Below are positions 17,001 to 24,440 of a stretch of 51,063 bases of DNA, piece by piece. The DNA comes from Sulfurimonas sp. Its GTDB lineage: Bacteria; Campylobacterota; Campylobacteria; Campylobacterales; Sulfurimonadaceae. The DNA is taken from positions 14,614-65,676 of the forward strand of contig PPDH01000022.1 of the NCBI GenBank assembly GCA_002899765.1, given 5' to 3'. The notes beneath the pieces are model-generated. The model was not told the DNA's origin and searched no databases. It worked only from the letters and a program-made list of their open reading frames with translations. How positions within the stretch are numbered: position 1 is the first letter of the stretch; the number at the start of each line of letters is the position of its first letter. The position numbers were made by a program, and so were the translations under genes.

Positions 17001-17944
17001 CTTTTATCAAAATTATGATCCTGAGAAAGATTTAGATAGTATGATGAAAGCTGACAACCCATATCTAATCGATTATCTTCGTTATATGACTGTGTTAAAA
17101 ATGTTTTTAGATTTTTATACTCTTTTTTGTCACTATAGTACATCTGTAAAGGTAAATATGCTAAATTTAATTTGCGCTTAACACCTTCTTTTAACCAATG
17201 TAAATATTCTTTTTCTGAAACAATGTCTTTTTTATCAAAATATATTATGGCTATAATGGCATCTTTATTGTCAAGTTCTGCAGACTTTTTATAATATTCA
17301 TATGTTTTTGAATAATCATTAATTTTTTCATATGCGTCACCCATCCTTAGATATATAAAATCTATATCCTTTGGCTTTGTATCAAGGTATAAGTTATAAT
17401 ATTTTAAAGACTCTTCATACTTATTTATTTCATTTGAATTTAGCACATTAGCCAAAACTTTTAAAGATTCTTGATCACCTGTTTCAACAGCTTTTTTTAG
17501 CCATTTAACAGACTTATCGTAATTTTTCTGAATGAAACTTGATTCTACTCCTGCATACATTTGTGCAATATTTCTCATGGCTTTAGCATTTCCAAGATTT
17601 GCAGCTCTTTTATAATACATTAATGCTTGCAGTTCATCTTTATCAACTCCTTCGCCATTTCCATATATTAAACCGAGTAAATTCAAACCAAAGGAATCAT
17701 TTTTTTCTGAAGATTTTTTAGCATATTCAAAAGCTTTTTTAGTATCTTTTTCCACACCCATACCATATAAATAAGCTTTGCCAAGATAGTAAAGTGCCTC
17801 GCCATCATTTGGATATTTTTTAAAAATTTCTATAGCTTCTTTGTGTTTTTGAGTGTCATCAAAAAGCTTTTTTGCTTCATCTATAGTTTGTGCATAAATA
17901 GATATGCTAAGTATTAAAAAATACCAAATAATTTTTTTCATCAA
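14051..17944 (-). CDS. Secreted caspase-like (C14) protease with Sel1/TPR and propeller repeats
   Basis: A 1297-residue protein with an N-terminal Sec signal (about residues 1-19). Residues of roughly 30-420 are Sel1/TPR helical repeats (A-L-Y-Y-L-G-K-A-Y-L-Y-G-M-G). Residues of roughly 440-880 look like a WD40-type beta-propeller. The C-terminal 230 residues are a caspase domain with catalytic His near 1151 (A-G-H-G-V-S) and Cys near 1194 (L-D-T-C-Q-S-G), both intact. The repeats probably sense or bind a protein partner and release the protease. It is last in an operon with a trypsin-like protease and a membrane protein. A periplasmic location is unusual for a defence caspase. Confidence 0.9.
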   Translation of the reverse strand: MMKKIIWYFLILSISIYAQTIDEAKKLFDDTQKHKEAIEIFKKYPNDGEALYYLGKAYLYGMGVEKDTKKAFEYAKKSSEKNDSFGLNLLGLIYGNGEGVDKDELQALMYYKRAANLGNAKAMRNIAQMYAGVESSFIQKNYDKSVKWLKKAVETGDQESLKVLANVLNSNEINKYEESLKYYNLYLDTKPKDIDFIYLRMGDAYEKINDYSKTYEYYKKSAELDNKDAIIAIIYFDKKDIVSEKEYLHWLKEGVKRKLNLAYLPLQMYYSDKKEYKNLKTFLTQSYNEDNRLDMGCQLSSYYLNLSQDHNFDKSDKKAFSIASHITNKNPNNNEIYICYDNLAYMYRSGGFVAQDFHKAIEMYKKSFQISKSFVKDEMAEKIAEIYLEDLEDYENAQKWYETVYKLTKDIKYLSIVENYKKSKPIYTVDKKTKQDIIPILKNFAKKEQVATYLESEKYYFISTDSKSIRFYDKFSLEYIKELRSWISDGLLGLFITMDYDEKDELLYTATLNSDKDFSKNYLIKVFDINTGKVIKTIKNKKAMKNTYLALSEDGKYVVAINNFNLLNIINTKTDSAQHYNLNGQGQFLKAKVVKKENDYLVYAVSSDYQLYTFSINQQKRISKEVYRGQISFDKKLINTVNHSSSDVTQLFSLEAFEIQGLKKNRNVIDIKSKNSLLSFDLKQLSLKEKDNTELNKKNKTSLIKVIPKHGNRILELYDENNRLLSEISFLSVSALKYEVIDEKYIIVATSDPTNMLIFSLDGKPVANLRGFNSLQMNWHFQDKKLLTYGADNVVNIFDLKHLDRYAKKEKRYHQETLQGISKIFGGDPLEILSESDEDIVKVLQNRIQQFGFNPTANQIRAYFELFLLEKQEIQPIASLYIKNEKDWILYTPEGLFTYGGEGHKLLKYHQNQGLYKEAKIIENDQLFDKFYRPDLIKKILAGQKVDVPMDVKSVILNIKPPELQILSNQMINEKEIDLVYQVCDAGNGVADTKLIINEQVINPPSSRGFSIEKIEAKDEKCKIYKSTHTLNSGENIISLKAYDKDKNIANQSEPIKVIANYRIEEKQNLYFFSIAVSNYKDDNLDLKYPVNDVKKVKEKLQQKSKSVYESIFTYELHDRDVNLENINKTFDEIKDKININDAFVLYIAGHGVSKDSIYHFIPYDQAEKISIHEIKTNLSKLENNKSLVLLDTCQSGAAIDSMVDEITTVNRLSHDDNRNYIVASSKNQVALEGYKDHGVFTYGVLDAFINNDKLKVWGLADHISEIVPRITQEKFHFSQTPQAKLNQNFILTGEKK

Positions 17945-18004
17945 TCATTACTCTCTTAGTTTTATAAAATAATCAAACATGTCTATCTCAATCGTAAAAT
18001 TTTA

Positions 18005-19321
18005 TCAATATACAACAACTCTTTCTATTATCCCATCGCCATCTTTGTCATATGCTTTTTTCTCAAAACTTCCATCTTCATCTTCATCAAAAAGTAAATA
18101 ATTATAAACTCCGTTATTACCAGTATCGATGGCAAGCAAATCCATGATACTATTTTTATTTCCGTCTAATTCAAACTGAGTAAGTGGTATGTTTTCTTTA
18201 TCGTAACCACTTTTAGAAGAGAGTTTTGTATATTCTTTATATTGATTGTCTAGTTTTATTTGAAAAGTATCATTTGCTTTTTTTTCTAAAAACTCATTTA
18301 TATCATCGATTGATACTGCAAAGTTAAGATTTTGTCCTTGCGTGTTGCTAAAAGAGTTTAATCCTATGAGCTTATAATCCTCTCCAAGAAGTGGTCCACC
18401 GGAGTTTCCTTTACTTGTAGCACTTTGTGTTTGTATCACAAAGTTTGCTTTATGAGTGTTCCAACTATAGTTTTGTCTTATTGAGCTTACCGTTCCCCAT
18501 CCAAGGGTAAAATACTCTTTTTGAGGATGCCCCATAGTGTAAATATCTTCCCCAATTTCCACATCATCCAAAGATGCAAACGCTACAGGAGTAAGATCTT
18601 TTAAAAAGCTTGTGTCCAATATTTGTAAAAGTGCTAAATCTTTGAGTGGATCAACTTTTAGAATTTTTGCTTTTAAAAAGCTATTTTTATTGGGGTTTGT
18701 GGCATATTTTGATTTTGGTTTAAAAGCTATATTTGCACTATTTTGATTTTTTACTACATGATAATTTGTAAGGATCTTTCCATCTTTTGAGATAACTACA
18801 CCGCTTCCTATTTCATCTTGAGTTTCTACAACAACAGTACTTTTTACTAAGTGGCTATAAGCCTCTTTTTCTTTCACTCCTCTACTATTGCCAATGACAT
18901 CATTTGGATTAAGAGCATATTTTGCATCACCTTTAGTTTGTGCCATTCTTTTAAACTTATTTTTGATATATTTTAGATGAAAAATTTCAGTAGTTTTATC
19001 ATTTTTGAATTCAAATATTACATCACCCTCTTGATCAAAGTTGAGAAAATTTTCTTTTGGAAACTTTACTATCTCATCCTTTTTAAGTTCTATAGTTTTC
19101 ATATGATTTGTACTATTTTTATAAACACTATTGATTTGGATTGTGGTGTCTGTTTTTGATAAAAAAGTAAATTGAATTTTGTCTTGATTTGTAAATAATA
19201 TATCGCCATCATAAACATCATAAGAGTTTTTATCCTCTGTAACACTTATTGTTTTAACATCAAATGCCATCACTCCCATGCTGGCTACAAAGCTCAATAA
19301 AAAGAGCGTTTTAAACATCAA
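18005..19321 (-). CDS. Secreted trypsin-like (HtrA-type) serine protease with EF-hand-like tail
   Basis: A 438-residue protein with a signal peptide (cleavage near residue 19, V-M-A). The trypsin-fold domain carries His188 (L-T-N-Y-H-V-V), Asp228 (K-D-L-A-L-L) and Ser307 (G-N-S-G-G-P), so the catalytic triad is complete. No PDZ domain is visible. The last 50 residues contain D-x-D-x-D-G repeats like EF-hand or dockerin calcium sites. An N-terminal region of about 130 residues before the protease is probably a beta-rich binding domain. Its start overlaps the upstream membrane-protein gene by 11 bases, indicating translational coupling, and the caspase gene follows after 60 bases. Confidence 0.88.
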   Translation of the reverse strand: MMFKTLFLLSFVASMGVMAFDVKTISVTEDKNSYDVYDGDILFTNQDKIQFTFLSKTDTTIQINSVYKNSTNHMKTIELKKDEIVKFPKENFLNFDQEGDVIFEFKNDKTTEIFHLKYIKNKFKRMAQTKGDAKYALNPNDVIGNSRGVKEKEAYSHLVKSTVVVETQDEIGSGVVISKDGKILTNYHVVKNQNSANIAFKPKSKYATNPNKNSFLKAKILKVDPLKDLALLQILDTSFLKDLTPVAFASLDDVEIGEDIYTMGHPQKEYFTLGWGTVSSIRQNYSWNTHKANFVIQTQSATSKGNSGGPLLGEDYKLIGLNSFSNTQGQNLNFAVSIDDINEFLEKKANDTFQIKLDNQYKEYTKLSSKSGYDKENIPLTQFELDGNKNSIMDLLAIDTGNNGVYNYLLFDEDEDGSFEKKAYDKDGDGIIERVVVY

Positions 19322-20111
19322 GTTCTCCTAAAATTCCTTTGCTATCAAGCTCTTTTAAAAATTCAATGAGATTGCTTATAGTAAGTATCGCTTCTCTTGA
19401 GTCAAATATTTTACCCGTATGGTTTGCCTTGTTTCCAAATGCTTTTATGATATGTGCATAGTTATTTGTATCATGACCAAGTTTTCTGCTTCTATATAAA
19501 TCTGTGAGCATAATATTTAAATTTGCATTGTCGAGATTAAGATATCTTTTGTACATCTTAGTAACTATTTGCTCTATAATGTTTTTAGAAGCAATCACGA
19601 CATATTTTGGTTCTTTTTCAATTCTTTCATTAAGTGCATCTAAATTTATGTCATGTTTTATGAGCTCTTTATATTTTTCAAGCTCCTTGACAATGTCTTT
19701 ATAAACCGTAGTTGATTGTTTTGCAAGTTGAATATTTAACTCATCTTCGACTTTTTCAAGTTGATATATTTTGCTTCTGTTTTGTTTTTCTCTATAAATA
19801 AATAGTATTGATACCACAAAACCATACGAAAGTGTGTAGAAGTTTTCCCAAGATGCTATCGATTCAACTTTTTTTGAAAAAGAGAGCTCTTCAATGTTTT
19901 TATGGATGAAGTCACCACTCTTTTTTGCAGATTCTATTTTGTCTAAATCTATTATGTAGTCATTTTGTTTTTTGGAAAAAGACTGCTCTTTTATTGTAGG
20001 TTCTTGAGCTGATTTTGCAATTGAAAATGTGTTGAATAAAACTATGAGAGTTGTTAGAGCTATAACAAGCAACCAAAATATAAATGGATTTGAAAGATTG
20101 ATTTTAAACAT
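19311..20111 (-). CDS. Two-segment membrane protein with DUF4145-like cytosolic domain
   Basis: A 266-residue protein with membrane helices at about residues 10-28 and 88-107, a short periplasmic loop between them and a cytosolic coiled coil. The C-terminal 90 residues end in an all-helical domain with G-N-K-A-N-H-T-G, resembling DUF4145 domains that are frequent in restriction and defence proteins. It is the first gene of the operon with the trypsin- and caspase-like proteases. The likely role is an inner-membrane sensor that passes a cytosolic signal to the periplasmic proteases; this is inference. The upstream sequence contains GATACAAT as a possible -10 box, without the shared operator. 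Confidence 0.65.
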   Translation of the reverse strand: MFKINLSNPFIFWLLVIALTTLIVLFNTFSIAKSAQEPTIKEQSFSKKQNDYIIDLDKIESAKKSGDFIHKNIEELSFSKKVESIASWENFYTLSYGFVVSILFIYREKQNRSKIYQLEKVEDELNIQLAKQSTTVYKDIVKELEKYKELIKHDINLDALNERIEKEPKYVVIASKNIIEQIVTKMYKRYLNLDNANLNIMLTDLYRSRKLGHDTNNYAHIIKAFGNKANHTGKIFDSREAILTISNLIEFLKELDSKGILGELDV

Positions 20112-20200
20112 TATTAGACTCCGAAAATTCTAAAGATTGTATCCAAATATCACTAAATTTAATTTATGCAATTTTTTGTTCAAATAAAAAAAATTAAATA

Positions 20201-20233
20201 TAGACAAAATACGACCACAATACTTAATACACT
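20201..20233 (+). promoter_or_regulatory. Shared TAGACA-type promoter/operator, site 5
   Basis: TAGACAAAATACGACC (20201-20216) is followed after eleven bases by TACACT (20228-20233). It drives the two small genes at 20264 and 20491. It is the first plus-strand site and lies in the divergent gap with the caspase/trypsin operon, so a bound regulator could also affect that operon. Confidence 0.85.
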
Positions 20234-20263
20234 TCTATCATAAAATAAAACTAAGGATTTAAA

Positions 20264-20491
20264 ATGCAAGTAACAGTTCACGCAGCGCAAAGATTTTTAG
20301 AGAGAGTAATGTCTAAGACAAACTACACTTGTCAAGATGTAGGTATGGCTATAGAACTTTTAGAAAAAACATTGAGAGATGTAGTTGTAACTAGCAAGGT
20401 TAAACACTTTGTTCTTCCTGGATTTAAAGACTTTAGAGTTGTTTTCCGTGAGAACACAGCTATAACCATCATACCAAAGGATCAAAAATAA
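20264..20491 (+). CDS. Small hypothetical protein, first gene of right-arm module
   Basis: A 75-residue basic protein starting V-T-V-H-A-A-Q-R-F-L-E-R and ending in a beta-rich stretch (F-R-V-V-F-R-E-N-T-A-I-T-I-I). The pattern of an N-terminal helix with H-A-x-x-R-F plus C-terminal strands resembles small RelE/DUF4258-like folds, but the match is too weak for a name. An A-rich ribosome binding site (AAGGATT) precedes the ATG. Its stop overlaps the next start by one base (TAATG), so the two are translationally coupled. Confidence 0.65.
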   Translation: MQVTVHAAQRFLERVMSKTNYTCQDVGMAIELLEKTLRDVVVTSKVKHFVLPGFKDFRVVFRENTAITIIPKDQK

Positions 20492-20760
20492 TGAAAAGTT
20501 TTTTATCAAGCAGCATGGATAGTATAACTGATACAGCCAAAAGCGTTACAGATGCCTATGATGCACATATCAAAGAAAAAGCTATAAGAGTAGTCAATGA
20601 AAAGATTGAAGCAAAAGGGTTGCAAATAGATCGTATTGAACAAGAGGACTATGAGACAATGATTAGCGATTTATCTAAAGATATAAAAGAAGATTATGCT
20701 AAAAAAGCCGCACAAGGACTTCTAGCGTTTATTGGACTTGATATGCTGTTTGGACTATAA
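20491..20760 (+). CDS. Small helical protein with C-terminal membrane tail
   Basis: An 89-residue, highly charged helical protein whose last 20 residues (A-A-Q-G-L-L-A-F-I-G-L-D-M-L-F-G-L) are hydrophobic and could anchor it as a tail-anchored protein. The layout, with a short acidic helix, the words E-D/D-D and a final F-I-G-L-x-x-L-F, resembles the 82-residue protein at 24190 (ending G-I-F-L-F-L-E-L-L-G), so the two are likely distant paralogues within the same regulon. Its function is unknown. Confidence 0.65.
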   Translation: MKSFLSSSMDSITDTAKSVTDAYDAHIKEKAIRVVNEKIEAKGLQIDRIEQEDYETMISDLSKDIKEDYAKKAAQGLLAFIGLDMLFGL

Positions 20761-20762
20761 AA

Positions 20763-20843
20763 ATGCTCGGATTTATCTTTAAAAGCGGTATTTACTATCT
20801 TTTTTGGAATAAGTATAAAAGCAGATCAAATACACTGTATTAA
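20763..20843 (+). pseudogene. Truncated copy of the 22623 membrane-protein gene
   Basis: Only 26 codons. The first 15 (M-L-G-F-I-F-K-S-G-I-Y-Y-L-F-W) are nearly identical in protein and DNA to the start of the gene at 22623, and similarity ends sharply after AGCAGAT in both. Directly after the break lies the opposite-strand ATPase gene at 20847-22049. The gene at 22623 therefore once had a copy here, and an insertion or deletion involving the ATPase removed the rest. Confidence 0.75.
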
Positions 20844-20846
20844 AAA

Positions 20847-22049
20847 TCACAAAAACATCCCAAACGGAATTGCTACTAAGTTTTCTTCAAACTCCACAAC
20901 CATTTCACCATTGTAAAACACTATGCCCAAGCACTTTTGCTCACATCTGTTTTGAAAGTCGATGATGTGTTTAAAGTCATCTTTTTTGACACTGCTGCTC
21001 TGTTTTACCTCAATGGCTAGTATTTCATTATCAACTTCTACTATAAAATCTATCTCTTTTTTGTCATTTGTTCTATAGTGGTAAAGTGTAGCACTTTTTT
21101 GCATGTAAGAGATATGCTTTTGAAGTTCACAAAAGATATAAGTCTCGTAAACTTGTCCGCTATATGGCGAACTAAGCAGCTTCTCTTTTGAGTCGATTCT
21201 AAGTAAAGAGCAAAGCACTCCAGTATCGTTAAAAAAAACTTTAGGCGATTTTGCAAACTGTTTGCCGATGTTTGCAAAATAGGGTTTAAGAAGTGTCGCT
21301 TGATAGATGCGACTTATAATAGAGAGATAGTTATCGGTTGTGATATCTTTTATCCCTATGTCGTTGCTTAGGCTTGATTTGTTAAGCAGCGTGCCGCTTC
21401 TTGAAGCCAACACATTTACAAACTTGATAAAGCTATCAATATCTCGTATGTCCGCCAAGTCTCTTGCATCTCGCTCTATGTAAGTTGCTATGTAAGACTT
21501 AAACCACAAATCTCTTTGTAACCCATCAAGCATTAAAATTTCAGGATATCCGCCGTCGATAATATGTCTGATAGTCTCCTCGCTATACTCTTTTTTGGCA
21601 AGCTTAAACTCTCTTTTTAAAAGTTTTTCTATCACATTTTCATGCGGTTTGTCGTTTTTTTCTTTTGAACTAAGAGGATGAAGTCTTAGCTCACAAAGTC
21701 TCCCTGCAAGGGTGTCCTTTGCATCTTTATGGTCAAGCACATTTGAACTGCCTGTAAGTAAAAAACTTCCGTTTACCCTCTCTTTGTCTATTTGCATTTT
21801 CAAGTATTCAAGAAGTGTAGGCACTTTTTGTATCTCATCTAGGCAGATGGGGAGTTCAAGATTTTTAAGAAACGCCTTTGGATTCTCTTTTGCGTAGAGC
21901 CTTAACTCTCCATCATCAAATGTAAGATAGTTTTTAAAGTTTTTAAGTGCAAGAGTTGATTTACCGACTTGTCTAGCACCATTGAGAAGAACAACAGGAA
22001 ATGTATCGAGAGCTATTTTAAGAATAGGTTCGAGTGTTCTTTTTTTCAT
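20847..22049 (-). CDS. AAA_14/DUF4143-family ATPase
   Basis: A 400-residue member of the widespread AAA ATPase family with an N-terminal P-loop (G-A-R-Q-V-G-K-S) and Walker B (L-D-E-I-Q-K), and a C-terminal DUF4143 nuclease-like domain (Y-H-Y-R-T-N-D-K-K-E-I-D-F-I-V with E-V-K-Q). The D/E-V-K pattern is typical of PD-(D/E)XK-like folds. These proteins are very common in genomes with many mobile genes, and their function is not established. It is on the strand opposite to all its neighbours, without the shared promoter, and interrupts the right-arm gene series. It therefore looks like a later insertion. Confidence 0.85.
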   Translation of the reverse strand: MKKRTLEPILKIALDTFPVVLLNGARQVGKSTLALKNFKNYLTFDDGELRLYAKENPKAFLKNLELPICLDEIQKVPTLLEYLKMQIDKERVNGSFLLTGSSNVLDHKDAKDTLAGRLCELRLHPLSSKEKNDKPHENVIEKLLKREFKLAKKEYSEETIRHIIDGGYPEILMLDGLQRDLWFKSYIATYIERDARDLADIRDIDSFIKFVNVLASRSGTLLNKSSLSNDIGIKDITTDNYLSIISRIYQATLLKPYFANIGKQFAKSPKVFFNDTGVLCSLLRIDSKEKLLSSPYSGQVYETYIFCELQKHISYMQKSATLYHYRTNDKKEIDFIVEVDNEILAIEVKQSSSVKKDDFKHIIDFQNRCEQKCLGIVFYNGEMVVEFEENLVAIPFGMFL

Positions 22050-22165
22050 TTTATCCCTTTAAGTGGTATATATTTTACCATTATACTACATAAATTTAAA
22101 AAATTAGTTTTATAATGTCAAGCTGTACCTTCACTTTTATCCAAAATCATACAATATTTTATATA

Positions 22166-22198
22166 CAGTCAAAATGTGTCCATACAAATACCTACAAT
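22166..22198 (+). promoter_or_regulatory. Shared TAGACA-type promoter/operator, site 6
   Basis: CAGTCAAAATGTGTCC (22166-22181), a slightly diverged element, with TACAAT (22193-22198) at exactly the standard 11-base spacing. It drives the 105-residue gene at 22229. The position of the promoter rules out the longer open frame that begins at 22115. Confidence 0.75.
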
Positions 22199-22228
22199 TT
22201 CTTTATCTTAAAAAAAGAGAGGAAGTTT

Positions 22229-22546
22229 ATGAAACTAAACAAAGAATCAATCAAAACTCTTGGACAAAACATTGAATTTACAATAGTGAGCATTCGCAAA
22301 AATAGTGATATAACAAATCTGGACAAAATCATAGCTGATTTAAAATCACTCATAAATGAAAATCAAAACAAAGCGGATTTTTCAGAGTTACAATCTGACA
22401 TGGAATTTTTGCAAGAGTATTATGAAGAAGCTTCTTGGAATGATGTCACAAGATGGCTATCCAACATAAACTCAACCGTGCGTAACATCTACTATGACTA
22501 TCTTGCAAAAATTAGAGAGTACCACAATAACAAATCTAGTCATTAA
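22229..22546 (+). CDS. Hypothetical coiled-coil protein
   Basis: A 105-residue acidic helical protein (M-K-L-N-K-E-S-I-K...). The ATG at 22229 has a good ribosome binding site (GAGAGGAAG); an open frame extends back to 22115 but would start before the promoter. It has no signal peptide or membrane segment. It is a single-gene transcription unit between the ATPase insertion and the 22623-24139 operon. I do not recognise a family. Confidence 0.65.
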   Translation: MKLNKESIKTLGQNIEFTIVSIRKNSDITNLDKIIADLKSLINENQNKADFSELQSDMEFLQEYYEEASWNDVTRWLSNINSTVRNIYYDYLAKIREYHNNKSSH

Positions 22547-22556
22547 TGTTTATCTA

Positions 22557-22589
22557 TAGACAAAATAAGACCAGATAAAACTTTACACT
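22557..22589 (+). promoter_or_regulatory. Shared TAGACA-type promoter/operator, site 7
   Basis: TAGACAAAATAAGACC (22557-22572) followed after eleven bases by TACACT (22584-22589). It drives the membrane-protein and phospholipase-D genes at 22623 and 23024. Confidence 0.85.
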
Positions 22590-22622
22590 TTTTCCAATAA
22601 AAATATTAATGAGGAAATAACG

Positions 22623-23027
22623 ATGCTAGGATTTATCTTTAAAAGCGGCACTTACTACATTTTTTGGCAAAAGTTTAAAAAGCAGATTATTACGCTTCTT
22701 GTCTCTGTGGGACTTGTTCTGATAATCATGGGTGTTTATAACGACCTCTTTAGCGTACTTAAAATATCCAACAAAGAGAGCATACTTTATCTGCTATTTT
22801 TAAAATGGGTTTTAATAGTCTTTATTGTTGGCTTCAATATCTTTATGCTCAAAAGACTCAGCACCAAAGAGTTTAAACAGGCTATAAAAACAGAGGAAGC
22901 AAAAGAGGTCAAGCAAGTAAAACAACCGCTTACACAAGAAGAAAAACTGCTCCAAAAAGAGAAGCTACTCACTACTACCGATCTTATCTTGGCAAAATAT
23001 GCAAAGAAAAAAGATGAGCAAAGATGA
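22623..23027 (+). CDS. Two-segment membrane protein with charged tail
   Basis: A 134-residue protein with membrane helices at about residues 20-38 and 54-74 and a long Lys/Glu-rich cytosolic C-terminus (E-E-A-K-E-V-K-Q-V-K-Q ... K-L-L-Q-K-E-K). Its last four bases overlap the start of the secreted PLD gene (ATGA), so the two are translated together; it may anchor, export or restrain the PLD protein. A broken copy of its 5' end is found at 20763. The family is not recognised. Confidence 0.7.
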   Translation: MLGFIFKSGTYYIFWQKFKKQIITLLVSVGLVLIIMGVYNDLFSVLKISNKESILYLLFLKWVLIVFIVGFNIFMLKRLSTKEFKQAIKTEEAKEVKQVKQPLTQEEKLLQKEKLLTTTDLILAKYAKKKDEQR

Positions 23028-24139
23028 AAAAACTTCTTTTTTTACTCCTTGGGGTTGTTCTCATTGCAAAAGAGCAGCTTTATGTACATGTACCGAGTGC
23101 TCTGCCTTCTAGTGCCACAAATACATCTTTTGGCAGAGAGCTTTTAGTGCTTATTGATGATGCAAAAGAGGAGATCAGTTTTGCTATCTATGGACTTAGA
23201 GGACAAGATGCGGTTTTAGAAGCACTTCTAAGAGCAAAAAAAAGAGGCGTTAGCATAAAAGCGGTTGTCGATAGCGATGCACACGGCAACAACTACTATA
23301 CAGATACACATAAGCTTTATGAGCATTTTCAAGTTGTGAGTGATGGTAAAAGCTACATCATGCATAACAAATTTTTCATCATAGACAAAAAAACTCTTTG
23401 GAGCGGCTCGGCAAATATAAGTGATACCGGCACAGGCGGCTACAACGCAAACAATGCTATAACAACTGATGATAAAAGAGTTGTATCACTCTATCAAGAG
23501 GAGTTTGATGAGATGTTTGATGCAAAAAAGTTCTCCACAAAAAAGAGTAAAAGAGGCTATGAGCAGATAAAAACAGAGGAGTCACTCATCTCTGTTTACT
23601 TCTCTCCAAAATCAAACACTTATGAAGAAGGGATAAAAGAGCTTATCCAGAACGCCAAAAAGTACATCTTTGTACCGATTTTTTATCTCACACACAAAGG
23701 GCTCTCTTATGAGCTTATACGAGCAAAAAAGAGAGGTGTCGATGCAAAAATCATCCTAGATGCAAGTGCCGCAGGCAATAAGTACTCCATGCATAAAAAA
23801 CTAAGAGAAGAAGGCATAGAAGTAAAAGTTGAGAACTTTGGCGGCAAAATGCATTGTAAATCTATGATTATAGATGACAACTACATCATCAACGGCTCCA
23901 TGAACTTCACAAAAGCAGGCAATAGTAAAAACGATGAAAACACGCTCATCATACAAAACAGCACTTTAGCTATCAAGTATAAAAACTACTTTTTAGAGCT
24001 TTGGCAAAAAATACCAGAGCGATATCTCTACTATGACACATCTCCTGAGAGCCATGAGAGCATTAACTCGTGTAAAGACGGGGTTGATAATAACTTTGAT
24101 GGCGAAGTAGATTCAAAAGATAAAAAATGTAATAAATAG
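23024..24139 (+). CDS. Secreted phospholipase-D-superfamily nuclease/phosphodiesterase
   Basis: A 371-residue protein with an N-terminal Sec signal (about residues 1-15). It has two complete HKD catalytic motifs: His114-x-Lys-x4-Asp...G-S and His277-x-Lys-x4-Asp...G-S. The enzyme could cleave DNA (as the periplasmic Nuc endonuclease does) or phospholipids. The C-terminus (C-K-D-G-V-D-N-N-F-D-G-E-V-D) is a Cys-bounded, Asp-rich calcium-type motif. It is in one operon with the membrane protein at 22623 and is followed by the ZorAB-like operon. Its own stop codon TAG (24137-24139) forms the first three bases of the next shared promoter element. Confidence 0.88.
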   Translation: MKKLLFLLLGVVLIAKEQLYVHVPSALPSSATNTSFGRELLVLIDDAKEEISFAIYGLRGQDAVLEALLRAKKRGVSIKAVVDSDAHGNNYYTDTHKLYEHFQVVSDGKSYIMHNKFFIIDKKTLWSGSANISDTGTGGYNANNAITTDDKRVVSLYQEEFDEMFDAKKFSTKKSKRGYEQIKTEESLISVYFSPKSNTYEEGIKELIQNAKKYIFVPIFYLTHKGLSYELIRAKKRGVDAKIILDASAAGNKYSMHKKLREEGIEVKVENFGGKMHCKSMIIDDNYIINGSMNFTKAGNSKNDENTLIIQNSTLAIKYKNYFLELWQKIPERYLYYDTSPESHESINSCKDGVDNNFDGEVDSKDKKCNK

Positions 24140-24169
24140 ACAAAATAAGTCCAACTAAATATCTACAAT
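24137..24169 (+). promoter_or_regulatory. Shared TAGACA-type promoter/operator, site 8
   Basis: TAGACAAAATAAGTCC (24137-24152), then TACAAT (24164-24169) after eleven bases. The 16-base element is identical to site 3 on the other strand, 12.5 kb away. It drives the four-gene operon 24190-26274 with the ZorA/ZorB-like pair. Confidence 0.85.
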
Positions 24170-24189
24170 TATACCAAAAGGAGTCAACT

Positions 24190-24438
24190 ATGCAAGAATT
24201 GATTGAAAAACTTAAAGGGATGAAAAACGCAACAGAGGCGCAATATGATGCAATGATTGAGAGCCATGCTCACAAAGAAGTGATAAAAAACCTCAAAGAG
24301 GCAGGACTTGAAAAAGATGATTTATCTGATGAGGAGTTCAATGCACTTTTAAGCGAGCAAAAAAAGAGAGCAAACTCATTTGCAAAAGGTGCTTTGGGTG
24401 CATCTGGGATATTTCTCTTTTTAGAACTTTTAGGTTAA
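24190..24438 (+). CDS. Small charged protein with hydrophobic C-terminus
   Basis: An 82-residue protein starting with amphipathic helices (M-Q-E-L-I-E-K-L-K-G-M-K) and ending in a hydrophobic stretch (G-A-S-G-I-F-L-F-L-E-L-L-G). It is similar in design to the 89-residue protein at 20491. The ribosome binding site is AAAAGGAG. It is first in the operon with the ZorAB-like genes. A regulator or anchor of the neighbouring channel is possible, but nothing in the sequence proves it. Confidence 0.65.
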   Translation: MQELIEKLKGMKNATEAQYDAMIESHAHKEVIKNLKEAGLEKDDLSDEEFNALLSEQKKRANSFAKGALGASGIFLFLELLG

Positions 24439-24440
24439 GC

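Noticed and set aside
17971-17985. TAGACATGTTTGATT before the caspase gene as a tenth operator
   Set aside because: Only the first six bases match and there is no -10 box at the expected distance; it is left out of the promoter set.
22115-22228. Upstream extension of the gene at 22229
   Set aside because: It begins before the promoter element and -10 box and has no ribosome binding site; the ATG at 22229 has a good one.
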